Source of the DNA: GCA-2715965 sp047608975
GTDB taxonomy: Bacteria; Verrucomicrobiota; Verrucomicrobiia; Limisphaerales; JAYPXF01
Length of the DNA: 64,000 bases
Assembly: GCA_047608975.1 (NCBI GenBank)
Contig: JBLFYM010000008.1
Location: 1 to 64,000 of the forward strand
Reading direction: 5' to 3'
Within the stretch, counting starts at the first letter, position 1. Every line of letters starts with the position of its first letter. The notes below the pieces were generated by a model that was not told the origin of the DNA, searched no databases, and worked only from the letters and a program-made list of their open reading frames with translations. The translations under genes were made by a program, and so were the position numbers. Shown here piece by piece: positions 1 to 8,655 of this stretch.

Positions 1-1
1 G

Positions 2-1162
2 CCTTATCAGCTTTTTGAAAATGCCTTTGGCGGTGGAGCGAAGAAGACTGTCGCAGTTCTTTTCTTAGTCGCGGGAACATTGGCTGCCGGGGTTCGCGTC
101 TACGCAACCTGCATACCGATCGAAATCATGCTGGCAGATGTATTGCCGGGGAATCCAATCGTCGTTGCAATTCTGCTCTTTGTCGGACTGTCGCTGATTT
201 ACACGTATTTCGGCGGGATTCGAGCCGTGGTTTGGACGGATGCGATTCAGTTCTTTCTCCTGGTCGGTGGGGGAATATTTGCGGTCTGGTTTCTGGCGCG
301 AATGCCGGAAGCGGGTTGGACACATCTGACGGAACACGGTCCTGAAAAGTTTCACTGGTTCAATGGCGGCTTCAGTTGGTCCATGCCCTACAACATATGG
401 ATGGGCGTGATTGGCGCGACGTTTCAGGTGATGTCCTCACACGGTGTCGATCAATTGAATGTGCAACGTGTGCTCACGTGCAAATCCGTGAGCGAAGGAC
501 GCAAAGCACTCGCGCTGAGCGCGGTGGTCATTCTGCCGATGTTTCTTCTGTTCCTCTTCGTCGGTGCGTTGCTGTGGTCTTATGCACAGGTCCATGGACT
601 GGATCTCCCAGTGAACGATTTGGGCAAAGTGAAGAATGATTACGCGTTGCCAATCTTCATTCTCACGGTGATGCCTGCAGGGATGAAGGGACTGCTTATT
701 GTCGGCATACTTTCCGCTGCAATGTCTTCGGTCAGTTCCGCCCTGTCCGCGCTGGCATCGGTCTCGACCATGGATTTGGTGAAGCGTGAAGGTTTAGAGC
801 GTTCTGATGATTGGTATCTAAAATTCAGTAGACGCTCCACGGTGGCGTGGGCGGTGATTCTTGTTTTGGTGGCGCTTGCCTGCCAGCAGGTGCCGTCTGT
901 GCTCACCGTCGCCTTCTCGCTCGCGGGACTGACGAGTGGCGCGATGTTGGGCGGTTTGATGTTGGTTCTCGCCTGGAAACAGGGCCGGGGGGAACCGGTT
1001 ATTTACGGCATGCTGGTTTCGTTGGCGGCGATGATCGGGGTGAAGGTCTACACCACGATCGCCTGGCCCTGGTACACGATGATCGGGTGCGCGGTTTGTA
1101 TTCTCACCGCGATGATTGTTCGCGAATATGCGGGTGGTGAGCGGACCCGGCAGTCGGGCTGA
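2..1162 (+). CDS. Sodium:solute symporter (SSS family), 5' end cut by window
   Basis: C-terminal 386 residues of a sodium/solute symporter, an inner-membrane carrier that uses the Na+ gradient to import a small solute such as a sugar or carboxylate. The reading frame is open to the first base of the window, so the true start lies upstream. The visible protein opens with a YQLFENAFG-type segment and continues through about ten hydrophobic helices, including the LSLIYTYFGGIRAVVWTD stretch typical of the family and a later helix rich in small residues (GILSAAMSSVSSALSALAS) of the kind that lines the Na+ site. The family is clear; the substrate cannot be told. It ends 30 bp from the 3' end of the convergent toroid-fold gene. 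Confidence 0.9.
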   Translation, partial: PYQLFENAFGGGAKKTVAVLFLVAGTLAAGVRVYATCIPIEIMLADVLPGNPIVVAILLFVGLSLIYTYFGGIRAVVWTDAIQFFLLVGGGIFAVWFLARMPEAGWTHLTEHGPEKFHWFNGGFSWSMPYNIWMGVIGATFQVMSSHGVDQLNVQRVLTCKSVSEGRKALALSAVVILPMFLLFLFVGALLWSYAQVHGLDLPVNDLGKVKNDYALPIFILTVMPAGMKGLLIVGILSAAMSSVSSALSALASVSTMDLVKREGLERSDDWYLKFSRRSTVAWAVILVLVALACQQVPSVLTVAFSLAGLTSGAMLGGLMLVLAWKQGRGEPVIYGMLVSLAAMIGVKVYTTIAWPWYTMIGCAVCILTAMIVREYAGGERTRQSG

Positions 1163-1171
1163 GTGGGTGCG

Positions 1172-1199
1172 TCTGCTCACTCACGCTTGCGGCTACAGG
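1172..1199 (-). repeat. Dispersed repeat copy A (supplies stop codon)
   Basis: Minus-strand copy of a short repeat whose core reads GTAGCCGCAAGCGTGAGTGA. The TAG inside it is the stop codon of the toroid-fold gene. It matches copy B at 35737-35763 over about 25 bases with one mismatch; looser relatives lie at 58109 and 62936. Confidence 0.65.
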
Positions 1200-2077
1200 C
1201 TGAGGTGGCCCAGGGCAAGCAGTCCGTAGAACGTGTATTCGGCGTCCAGATGATCGTCCGCCCAGTGTCCGTGAAAACCGCCCTTCGCGCTCCAGAGCGA
1301 ATCCATGAAGTCGAGGCAACGCCCATGAATGCCGCTGGGTAGTCTCCGGTCGAGGGCCGCCAAGGCGTGCAATGCCGTTGCAGTGGATAGGAGATCGGGC
1401 ATGGGCGCGCGGGGAACGGCTAGAAAGCCACCCTGCTCGTGAAACACGCCGAGCAACCAATCTCCCACCTCCTGATTGACCGGGAAGCCCAGATGATGGA
1501 GCAACGTGACCGCGCCGGCAGTGGCGTTCGTTGCACCGAAAGGTGCGTTGGGGATATTGCTCCACGCACCGTCCTTGGACTCCAACAGTTTGAGCGCCTG
1601 AATGAGTTTCAGTTTGTCCGGCGGAAGCAAACCGAGGTCTTCGTAGGCTCCCAGCGCGACGAATGCGCCGTAGGCAGTTCCGTTCCGGAGCTTGGCATCG
1701 CCATCGTATCCACCATCGGGTTTTCGAAATTTTTCCACCCGCGCCAAAATGGATTTAGCCAATCCCGTCGGCATGGATTTGGTGCCGATCGCCGCCCAGC
1801 AGCGGGCAAGTGCGGACAGATGCACGAAGTCCAGTGCCGCGCCATCTCCGTGGCTGTGGAGATACCTCTCGACCTCCGCGGTCGGCAGTTCCATGTCAAG
1901 CGCCTGCATTCCGGCCAGCGCGAAGATGGTGTAGTAAAGATCGGGATCACCGCTGCGGTCCTTCCCCGCGCCGTTCTCGATCTGGGAAGTGAAGAACTCG
2001 CGTACGTTGTCGGCGGAATCGCCGAGCATGCGCGGGGCGAGGCGGGCGACCTGAAGCAGTTGCAGACGCAGACTCAT
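1193..2077 (-). CDS. Prenyltransferase/squalene-oxidase repeat protein (alpha-alpha toroid)
   Basis: A 294-residue soluble protein resembling the beta subunit of protein prenyltransferases and terpene cyclases. It carries repeated segments of the form DGGYDGDAKLRNGTAYGAFVALGAYEDLG, DGAWSNIPNAPFGATNATAG, QGGFLAVPRAPMPDLLSTATALHAL and KGGFHGHWADDHLDAEYTFYGLLALG. GG-F/W motifs like these mark the alpha-alpha six-barrel. There is no signal peptide and no DxDD cyclase motif that I can see. Its ATG overlaps the TGA of the upstream aminotransferase (ATGA), so the two are probably translated together and may share a pathway. The family is often annotated as geranylgeranyl-transferase-like without a known bacterial role, and I do not assign a reaction. 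The stop codon lies inside a dispersed repeat. Confidence 0.8.
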   Translation of the reverse strand: MSLRLQLLQVARLAPRMLGDSADNVREFFTSQIENGAGKDRSGDPDLYYTIFALAGMQALDMELPTAEVERYLHSHGDGAALDFVHLSALARCWAAIGTKSMPTGLAKSILARVEKFRKPDGGYDGDAKLRNGTAYGAFVALGAYEDLGLLPPDKLKLIQALKLLESKDGAWSNIPNAPFGATNATAGAVTLLHHLGFPVNQEVGDWLLGVFHEQGGFLAVPRAPMPDLLSTATALHALAALDRRLPSGIHGRCLDFMDSLWSAKGGFHGHWADDHLDAEYTFYGLLALGHLSL

Positions 2078-3459
2078 TTGTGCTTAGCCCGTTCGGCCAC
2101 GGCTGTATTCACGGCTTCAGCGAGAACGTCCAGACCTTCCGTCAAGGCTTCCTCGGTAATCGTCAGCGGTGGACAAAGTTTGATCGTTTGCCCCCAAGCT
2201 CCGGCCGGTGCAAAGAAGAGCAGGCCGCGTTCGAAACAGAGTTCGACGATTCGATGTGCGAGATCGTGATCGGGCTCCTTCTTTCCGGTAATGATAGTTT
2301 GGAGTCCACCCACGAGACCGCGTGAGCTGACCCGGCCAATCACGTCCGGGTGTGCCGACTGAATCTGTTCAAGTCGTTCGGTCATGATCGGGCCCAAGTT
2401 CGCGGCGCGACCGGTCAGGTTTTCGTCTTTGATCTTCTTGAGATTTGCCAGCGCAGCGGCTGAGCAGACCGGATTGCCACCGTGCGTGCTGATCAGAGAG
2501 CCGTGATCGAAAATATCGAGGATGGCCGCAGATCCAATGACGCCCGAAACAGGCAATGAACTGCTGACGCCTTTGCCGAACACGATCAGGTCCGGTTTTA
2601 CTCCGTAATGCTCGAAGGCCCAGAATTTTCCGGATCGTCCGCACCCGGCCTGAACTTCATCGAACACCAGCAGCACGCCGTAACGGTCGCACCATTCGCG
2701 TAACTTCTGAACGTATTCGACCGGTGCGAAATCGGGTCCGCCGCCCTGAAACGATTCCATGATCACCCCGCTGATACACTCAGGCCTGAGTCCGTGGGCG
2801 CGGATTTCTTCGGTGAATGTCGCGAAGGAAACATCGTCCTGCCAATACCCGTCGGGAAACGGCGCGTTGAAGATTGCCGGATCACGTAGAACGATCCAGT
2901 CCTTCTGTCCGGGGATGCCACCGACTTGTTGTGCCCCAAGCGTTCGTCCGTGGAAGGCCCGGTCGAATCCGACCACTGCCAGCTTCGTTTCGCCGCCGAT
3001 CTTTGCTCCATGGGTGCGACAACATTTTATGGCAAATTCGATTGCCTCGGAGCCTGAGGAAAGCAGAAAGACCTTGTTCAACCCATCAGGGGCGAGGTCG
3101 GCAAGGTAGTTTGCCAGTTCACCACGTTGCTCGTTGTAAAAGGCGAAAGAATGCAGGGCACCGTGATTCGTTGCGTCGAGAATGGCTTGTCGGACTTCCG
3201 GCGCGTTGTGTCCGGCGTTGGTGACAAGAACGCCGGAGGTAAAGTCGAGCCAGCGGTTGCCGAACTTGTCGAACACGCACACGTCTTCAGCACGATCCCA
3301 CAACAACGGTGGCTGAGAGTCCGATGCGCGTGGTTCGGCCGATTGAATCCGGCGGATGATGTCCACCGAATCTGGATGCGGCAATTGGGAGGCGATGCGG
3401 CGGAACTTTGTTTCAACCGGCGCGACATCCCGCGGCGTCATGTTGTAAGGTTTACCCAT
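2074..3459 (-). CDS. Class III PLP-dependent aminotransferase (4-aminobutyrate/acetylornithine type)
   Basis: A 461-residue cytosolic fold-type I aminotransferase. In order it shows the N-terminal WDRAEDVCVFDKFGNRWLDFTSG segment, the cofactor phosphate loop SSGSEA (residues 134-139), the DEVQ motif with Asp267 that contacts the pyridine nitrogen, and the Schiff-base lysine in FGKG (Lys296). The family moves an amino group from an omega-amino acid to 2-oxoglutarate or similar. GabT-like substrates are likely, but the sequence does not fix the substrate. I chose the ATG at 3459 because the frame upstream has low-quality sequence; an ATG at 3441 is an alternative, and neither has a good Shine-Dalgarno. 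It overlaps the downstream toroid-fold gene by 4 bp. Confidence 0.88.
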   Translation of the reverse strand: MGKPYNMTPRDVAPVETKFRRIASQLPHPDSVDIIRRIQSAEPRASDSQPPLLWDRAEDVCVFDKFGNRWLDFTSGVLVTNAGHNAPEVRQAILDATNHGALHSFAFYNEQRGELANYLADLAPDGLNKVFLLSSGSEAIEFAIKCCRTHGAKIGGETKLAVVGFDRAFHGRTLGAQQVGGIPGQKDWIVLRDPAIFNAPFPDGYWQDDVSFATFTEEIRAHGLRPECISGVIMESFQGGGPDFAPVEYVQKLREWCDRYGVLLVFDEVQAGCGRSGKFWAFEHYGVKPDLIVFGKGVSSSLPVSGVIGSAAILDIFDHGSLISTHGGNPVCSAAALANLKKIKDENLTGRAANLGPIMTERLEQIQSAHPDVIGRVSSRGLVGGLQTIITGKKEPDHDLAHRIVELCFERGLLFFAPAGAWGQTIKLCPPLTITEEALTEGLDVLAEAVNTAVAERAKHK

Positions 3460-3563
3460 GAAAGACGGCCGGGAGTTAACACGGGAAACAAGCGCAGAAC
3501 TAGGATTATTCGTCAGTATTCCGACTTGACCGCACGGCCTTTCGAGTGGACGCTGATCACGTC

Positions 3564-3685
3564 CTCTGTCATCGCGACACGACACCGATCTGGAGATACT
3601 CGCCGGATCAAACTAAGGGTTTCTGCCTGCCTCGCAGGTTACATACGAAACCCGACAGGGCCCCTGGAGGGGCCCTTCCTTTTGT
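3564..3685 (+). ncRNA. Candidate structured RNA leader ending in a terminator
   Basis: Non-coding stretch that folds by eye into a nested structure. An outer stem pairs 3564-3570 with 3654-3660 (CTCTGTC with GACAGGG, one G-U pair). Inside are a hairpin 3587-3593/3603-3609, and a stem 3617-3622/3648-3653 that encloses the hairpin 3626-3630/3634-3638. The 3' strand of the outer stem overlaps the 5' strand of the terminator at 3657, an arrangement seen in transcriptional riboswitches. It could equally be a free small RNA. I could not match it to any class I know, including TPP, SAM, FMN, cobalamin or 6S. Confidence 0.35.
3657..3685 (+). terminator. Rho-independent terminator upstream of PQQ/EF-hand gene
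   Basis: Perfect 8-bp stem AGGGCCCC/GGGGCCCT with a TGGA loop (3657-3676), followed by TCCTTTTG. It sits 59 bp before the start codon of the next plus-strand gene, with no plus-strand protein gene ahead of it, so it either ends a small RNA or acts as an attenuator. Confidence 0.65.
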
Positions 3686-3743
3686 ACCGTGCGGGGGCAG
3701 GAGTCTTGCAATGCCCAACGCTCCGTCAAATAGTGCGCCCATC

Positions 3744-5588
3744 ATGAATTCACGTAGCCGAATCCTTCTCCTGGCGATCACCCTCTTCGTTTTTACCGGC
3801 GCCGATCTGCTCAACGCCAGTCCGGGCAGCTGGCCACAATGGCGGGGGCCGAATCGGACGGATCTTTCGATGGAGAAGGGCCTTCTTTCCGAATGGCCAA
3901 AGGACGGCCCCACGGCCCTTTGGAAAATCGAACATGTCGGGGTCGGTTATTCGACGCTCGCCATCGCTGATGGACGTATCATTACGCAGGGTGATCTGGA
4001 TGGCGTGGAACACATCATTGCGTTGAGCGAAAAGGACGGTTCGCTGCTCTGGGCGGTACAGCCGCGGCCGGTGATCGAGGCCCTGGAGAAGAAGATCGAC
4101 GCGGATTTTTCCAGACTGGATCGGAATCAGGATGGGCGGTTGGATGACCTCGAGGCGATGAGCGGACTGGGTTCACGTTTCGTTGGCGCAGATGAACCGG
4201 ACGCATCCAAGGATGCCGGAAAAATCGCGATGGAACGGACAGCGCGGTTCATGAAGCAGCTCGACGAGGACGGCGATGGCGAACTTAAGGACGGCGAGAT
4301 TCCCCGCGCCTTGGTTCGCGAAATGGGTCGGATTGATCTGGCCAAGCGGGGCAACTTACAGGCCTTGGCGGCGTCACGTGCCGATGCCGCGTTGGCGGCG
4401 AGCGACCAGGATGGGGACAAAAAGATTTCCCAACGCGAATCACGCAACACACTTCTGCAGGAACTGTTCCGTAACATTGACAGCCGCAGCAAGGGTGAAC
4501 GCCGCGGCGATGGCCAGCTGACGCGTGAGGAGATGGTCAAATACTTCTCCACCAAAGAGCGTGGACGCGACGGTGTCATCACCGCTGAAGAGGTGGGAAA
4601 GTATTTCATGAAGTTCCACGCCGGTCGCGACGGCCTGCTGAGCAAGACGGATTTGAAACGAGTCAACGGTGGCTATCGTAACGGTCAGGGTGACGGTCCG
4701 CGTGGGACCCCGACCATCGATGGCAAAGTTGTCTACACCGAAGGTGGCAATGGCGATGTCACCTGTATCGATGCCGCCACGGGGAGCACGATGTGGCACA
4801 TCAATTTGGTAGCCGACCTCGCTGGTCGGCGGCCCGGCTGGGGCTATAGCGAAAGTCCATTGGTGGATGGCGATCATCTCATTGTTACTCCCGGCGGCAG
4901 TGACGGAGCGATTGCTGCCTTGGACAAGAACACCGGCGAAGTGATCTGGCGCAGCAAGGAGTTGCCAGACCCGGCGCACTACTCTTCCCCGATTATCGCA
5001 ACGGTTCACGGTGTGAAGCAGATCATCCAGTTTACCCGGGAACGGTTGGTTGCTGTCGATGCGACGACCGGAAAGTCCCTGTGGGACTACCGGAACTCAG
5101 CCAATGGAACTGCCAACTGCACCACCCCGGTCTATCAGGATGGCTACGTCTTCTCCGCCTCGGCCTATGGCACGGGTGGCGGTCTGGTAAAGCTCAGCCG
5201 CAAGGGGGATAAGTTCACCGCCCAGGAGGTGTATTTCGAGAAATCGATGCAGAACCATCACGGTGGCATCGTTCTGGTCGACGATCACATGTACGGCTTC
5301 GGTGGCCGCGACCTGATCTGCATGAACTTCAAAACCGGCAAGATCGCTTGGCAGGAAACCAGCGTCGGCAAAGGTTCGCTTACCTACGCGGATGGACATC
5401 TCTACTGCCTTGGTGAACGCAACACCCTCGGCCTCGTCGCGGCCAATCCTTCAAAATACGTCGAGAAAGGTCGCATCAGCACCCCGCGTAATGGCCGTCC
5501 ATCGTGGGCGCATCCCGTTGTCACCGGTGGCCGCCTCTACATCCGCGACCAGCATACACTCACCTGCTTCGACGTTTCGGCCAGATAG
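3744..5588 (+). CDS. Secreted PQQ-type beta-propeller protein with inserted EF-hands
   Basis: A 614-residue exported protein. Residues 1-25 form a signal peptide (RILLLAITLFVFTG core). The first propeller blade begins at about residue 28 (SWPQWRGPNRTD, typical of verrucomicrobial and planctomycete PQQ-like proteins). Residues 120-310 hold a chain of EF-hand-like loops, the clearest being DRNQDGRLDDLE (126-137), DEDGDGELKDGE (174-185) and DQDGDKKISQRE (221-232), with weaker ones near 255, 275 and 297. The remaining blades fill residues 318-614 (DGKVVYTEGGNGDVTCIDAATG and similar). The EF-hands probably bind Ca2+. PQQ binding itself is not shown, since many such propellers are cofactor-free. 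I used the ATG at 3744 because it starts a good signal peptide; an in-frame ATG at 3711 is less likely. Confidence 0.85.
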   Translation: MNSRSRILLLAITLFVFTGADLLNASPGSWPQWRGPNRTDLSMEKGLLSEWPKDGPTALWKIEHVGVGYSTLAIADGRIITQGDLDGVEHIIALSEKDGSLLWAVQPRPVIEALEKKIDADFSRLDRNQDGRLDDLEAMSGLGSRFVGADEPDASKDAGKIAMERTARFMKQLDEDGDGELKDGEIPRALVREMGRIDLAKRGNLQALAASRADAALAASDQDGDKKISQRESRNTLLQELFRNIDSRSKGERRGDGQLTREEMVKYFSTKERGRDGVITAEEVGKYFMKFHAGRDGLLSKTDLKRVNGGYRNGQGDGPRGTPTIDGKVVYTEGGNGDVTCIDAATGSTMWHINLVADLAGRRPGWGYSESPLVDGDHLIVTPGGSDGAIAALDKNTGEVIWRSKELPDPAHYSSPIIATVHGVKQIIQFTRERLVAVDATTGKSLWDYRNSANGTANCTTPVYQDGYVFSASAYGTGGGLVKLSRKGDKFTAQEVYFEKSMQNHHGGIVLVDDHMYGFGGRDLICMNFKTGKIAWQETSVGKGSLTYADGHLYCLGERNTLGLVAANPSKYVEKGRISTPRNGRPSWAHPVVTGGRLYIRDQHTLTCFDVSAR

Positions 5589-5614
5589 GATTAAGCGCTC
5601 GTTTCGATAGTCGG

Positions 5615-5638
5615 AATTCAGGCGCACGCTGCTGAATT
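5615..5638. terminator. Hairpin between convergent genes
   Basis: Perfect 7-bp inverted repeat AATTCAG/CTGAATT with a 10-base loop in the 58-bp gap between two convergent genes. It may end transcription from both sides; there is no strong U tract. Confidence 0.35.
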
Positions 5639-5646
5639 TGCCTCAC

Positions 5647-7695
5647 TTAATCCGGCGCGTTGAAGACGGTCGCTGATTCTTGGAGGTGTTTCTCAGTCCC
5701 CATGAGCAGAACTTCGTCGTCCACGTGGAAGACCTCGTTGGGTCCCGGACTGATGATCTTCTCGTCCCCGCGCTTGATCACGACGACGGTCGCACCGGTT
5801 TTAGAGCGGATGTGAAGCTCGCCGATTTTCTTTCCGTTGGCGGGGTTGCCTTCATCGATCACCAGCGTGGTCAACTCCACCGCTTCAAGCAGCGATGGAA
5901 GTTTCTTGCGCAGAATCTGGGTGTCGACCGGATGCGTGATTTCGCGCGCCAAGGTTTCCCGGATCGCGGCTTGGGCCTTGGAATAGATCCGGATAAAAAA
6001 CGCTTTCAACAAAAACGCGATCGTGCCGGCCAAGATGAGCAGAGCCACCAGGATATTGAGGGGTGGGAGCAGGGCGCTGCTCAGGAGGAGGATTATCAGG
6101 GAAATGACGATGATACCGGTGAACAGGATCGTGTTCGACAGCATCGCCCGCGACGTGATCCGTTGCTTGGGGGCGGTGCCTGAAGGGATTGCAATCTCGG
6201 AGATAAGCATGCTCAGCGCTTCGAGTTTGCGGAGCGCGGCAATAACGATCGGGAGCCCGATCAGCGTGGCTGCCATCCACATCGCCGAAGCCTTTCCGCC
6301 CATCCACAGGGGCAGTCCTTCCAGCCAAGGTATCTGTGCCGCGTTGAGATAGATCGCCAGTAGGTATACGGCGCAGAGCAGCGCCAGGTTGATTCCGATC
6401 TGCAGGATGATGCGTCGAACCATCTGTTGCACCTTGCTCTGCTCGCGCTGATGCCAGACCCGCTGAATCCATTTGGTGTAATCGTGTTGGTAGTTCTTGA
6501 GCGATTCCGGCGCGAGCTTGTCGTGCAAGGCCACGATGTGCTCGGAATAGCGGATGAAGTACGGTGTGGTCAGTGTCGTGATGGCCGAAACCGCAATCGC
6601 GATGGGGTAAAGGAAATGGCTGGTGGCACCCAGCGCCGCGCCCAATGCCGCGATGATAAACGAGAATTCCCCGATCTGTGATAGGCCCAGTCCGGCGCGG
6701 ATGGCCACGCCGCGATCGTAGCCGGCCACAAAACTTCCGAACGAGCAGGTGACGATCTTGCCGAGCACGATGGCGATTGAGATCACGATCACCGGGCCGG
6801 AATGTTCCGCGATCAGACCCGGGTCGATCAACAGTCCGATCGCAACAAAGAACACCGCGCTGAACATGTCACGCAGCGGCGTCATGATCCGCTCGATACG
6901 ATGAATCTCATCTGATTCTGAGATCAACGCTCCGGCGATGAAGGCTCCCAATCCGACGCTGAACTTCAATTCTTCAGCCAGGAGCGCGAGTCCGAAGCAG
7001 AACCCGAGAACCGATATCATCAGGGTTTCGTCACTCTTGAAGCGCGCCACGAAGTTCATCAGCCGGGGAACCACGAGCAATCCCAGCACGATGACGGCGA
7101 CAAGGAAGATGGCCAGGCGACCGGCGATGGCAAGGATACCGGTGATACTGACTTCACCCGAAGTCGCCACGCCTGAGAGGCAGGCGATCATCAGGATGGC
7201 GATGATATCCTCGGCGATCAGGATGCCGAAGATGACCTCGGCGAATTTGTTATGGGTCTTGCGCTGCTCGGCGAGCGTCTTCGCGATGATCGTGGTGGAG
7301 GAGATCATCATGATCGCGCCGAGATAAACGCAATCCATGTTCTTCCACTCGAACCATTGCCCGATTTCGTAACCGAGGAAGAACATTACCGCAGTTTCAA
7401 GCGGGGCAACAATGAACGCGGTTGAGCCGATTTTACGGATTTTACGGAAATTGAATTCCAGACCGATGTGAAACAGGAGGAACACCACGCCCAATTCGGC
7501 CAGGGTCTGCACGCTCTCTTCCGAAGTGATCAGGGGCGAGGAGAGAACATTCGGACCGATCAGGACTCCGGCCAGGATGTAGCCCAGTACCACGGGTTGT
7601 TTGAAGTAACGAAAAATAATCGTCACCAATCCGGCGACGATCATCACGACCGCGAGGTCCTGCAGGAAGTGCAGCTTATCTGCCCCGTGTTCCAC
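5647..7695 (-). CDS. Cation:proton antiporter (CPA2/KefB-like) with C-terminal TrkA-C domain
   Basis: A 682-residue inner-membrane antiporter exchanging K+ or Na+ for H+. Residues about 8-385 form the Na_H_Exchanger membrane domain, beginning with FRYFKQPVVLGYILAGVLIGPN and including GLGLSQIGEFSFIIAALGAALG. A second hydrophobic block of about four helices spans residues 425-585. The last 85 residues (LRKKLPSLLEAVELTTLVIDEGNPANGKKIGELHIRSKTG and on) are a TrkA-C ligand-binding domain. The Rossmann RCK-N domain found in KefB/KefC is absent, so regulation by NAD(H) or glutathione adducts is not expected; the TrkA-C domain may sense another small ligand. It is monocistronic by its surroundings. 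Confidence 0.9.
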   Translation of the reverse strand: MEHGADKLHFLQDLAVVMIVAGLVTIIFRYFKQPVVLGYILAGVLIGPNVLSSPLITSEESVQTLAELGVVFLLFHIGLEFNFRKIRKIGSTAFIVAPLETAVMFFLGYEIGQWFEWKNMDCVYLGAIMMISSTTIIAKTLAEQRKTHNKFAEVIFGILIAEDIIAILMIACLSGVATSGEVSITGILAIAGRLAIFLVAVIVLGLLVVPRLMNFVARFKSDETLMISVLGFCFGLALLAEELKFSVGLGAFIAGALISESDEIHRIERIMTPLRDMFSAVFFVAIGLLIDPGLIAEHSGPVIVISIAIVLGKIVTCSFGSFVAGYDRGVAIRAGLGLSQIGEFSFIIAALGAALGATSHFLYPIAIAVSAITTLTTPYFIRYSEHIVALHDKLAPESLKNYQHDYTKWIQRVWHQREQSKVQQMVRRIILQIGINLALLCAVYLLAIYLNAAQIPWLEGLPLWMGGKASAMWMAATLIGLPIVIAALRKLEALSMLISEIAIPSGTAPKQRITSRAMLSNTILFTGIIVISLIILLLSSALLPPLNILVALLILAGTIAFLLKAFFIRIYSKAQAAIRETLAREITHPVDTQILRKKLPSLLEAVELTTLVIDEGNPANGKKIGELHIRSKTGATVVVIKRGDEKIISPGPNEVFHVDDEVLLMGTEKHLQESATVFNAPD

Positions 7696-7946
7696 AGGCG
7701 CAGAATAGTCCGCGCGAAATCAGAATTGAAGCCCTATCGATCAGCCGAAGATATATGCCGATCAATCCCACCCCAAATTCAACACGGCACCGATACGGCT
7801 GCCGAAATGATGCGGTTGAGAACTGCGGTGCGGTCGAACAGGCTTGATACGCCCTATTGAAATTGCGCTGGACGTTTCCAAGTGGGGGTGATTTTCAGAA
7901 TGGCGTTGTCGAGGCGCGGCCGGCTGCCCGCTGCTGCTGCGGGAGT

Positions 7947-8591
7947 TCAGTGGAGCATGACGAGGTCGTGGGGTTGCCGCATGAGTTCGGCTTCGAGGTC
8001 GAGGAAGTAGTCGAGGCGGGTGTGGGCTTCGGCGTTGTTCACTTCGCAGGCCATGAGCCAGAAGGTGGCGTAGTGGTTGCCTTCGGAGGCGACGAGGCTG
8101 CCGTAAAATTCTGCGAGTTCGGTGTCGTGCGACGGCAGGCGGTCACGGAGGATCTGGAATTTTTCGCAGCTGCGGCCTTCGATCAGGGAAGCGACGATGA
8201 GATGGTCGATGACCTGTTCGTCGACGCCGTGGCGGATGGCCCGCATCAGGCCGGTGATCCAGGGGCTCTGCGGGGTGAATCGGAGTTTGTAGCCGCGTTT
8301 CTCTAGCAGCTGGAGGACGAGTTCGAAGTGTTCCAGTTCCTCAATAGCGATGGCGTTCAGCGTATGTACGTGGCAAAGGGTGTGCCGGTACTTTTCGAGA
8401 TTGATGGCGCTGGTGGCGGCTTTGCGTTCGAGGTGGGCGTGGTCGATGAGCATCGCCGGAATGTCGGCGATAATTTTTTCGAACCAGGTTGCTGGAATTT
8501 TTTCCCGAAACAGGAGCACGGGCTTTGATAGCGAGATTCGGGATTGGTCGCAAGCGGGTTGAAGGGAGGTATGGGTTGAAGGGTTCGCCAT
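7947..8591 (-). CDS. miaE: tRNA-(ms2io6A)-hydroxylase MiaE
   Basis: A 214-residue diiron monooxygenase that hydroxylates the isopentenyl chain of ms2i6A at position 37 of tRNAs reading U-starting codons. It has the ferritin-like four-helix carboxylate/histidine pattern: LIDHAHLERKAA (Glu55), EELEHFELV (Glu85, His88), then EGRSCEKFQ and SEGNHYATFW. Length is close to the usual MiaE of about 200-250 residues. I start it at the ATG of MANPSTH (8591); an in-frame ATG at 8606 adds five residues. It is divergent from the PhnD-like gene with almost no spacer. The enzyme that makes its substrate, MiaB, is also in this window at 49144. Confidence 0.88.
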   Translation of the reverse strand: MANPSTHTSLQPACDQSRISLSKPVLLFREKIPATWFEKIIADIPAMLIDHAHLERKAATSAINLEKYRHTLCHVHTLNAIAIEELEHFELVLQLLEKRGYKLRFTPQSPWITGLMRAIRHGVDEQVIDHLIVASLIEGRSCEKFQILRDRLPSHDTELAEFYGSLVASEGNHYATFWLMACEVNNAEAHTRLDYFLDLEAELMRQPHDLVMLH

Positions 8592-8655
8592 AAAAAACTT
8601 GCGCATTGGAGAAACAGCGAATTACGTCGGGTTGAAGCCAGTCATTATCCTGAAC

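Noticed and set aside
3587..3622. Resemblance to the TPP riboswitch (GATCTGG ... AGGG)
   Set aside because: The conserved CTGAGA and the paired CTGG/CCAG core of TPP elements are missing; here GATCTGG pairs as a whole with CCGGATC.
3564..3685. 6S RNA or SRP RNA
   Set aside because: No long central bubble or 6S-size closing stem and no SRP tetraloop/GGAAGG core; the RNA is also too short for 6S.
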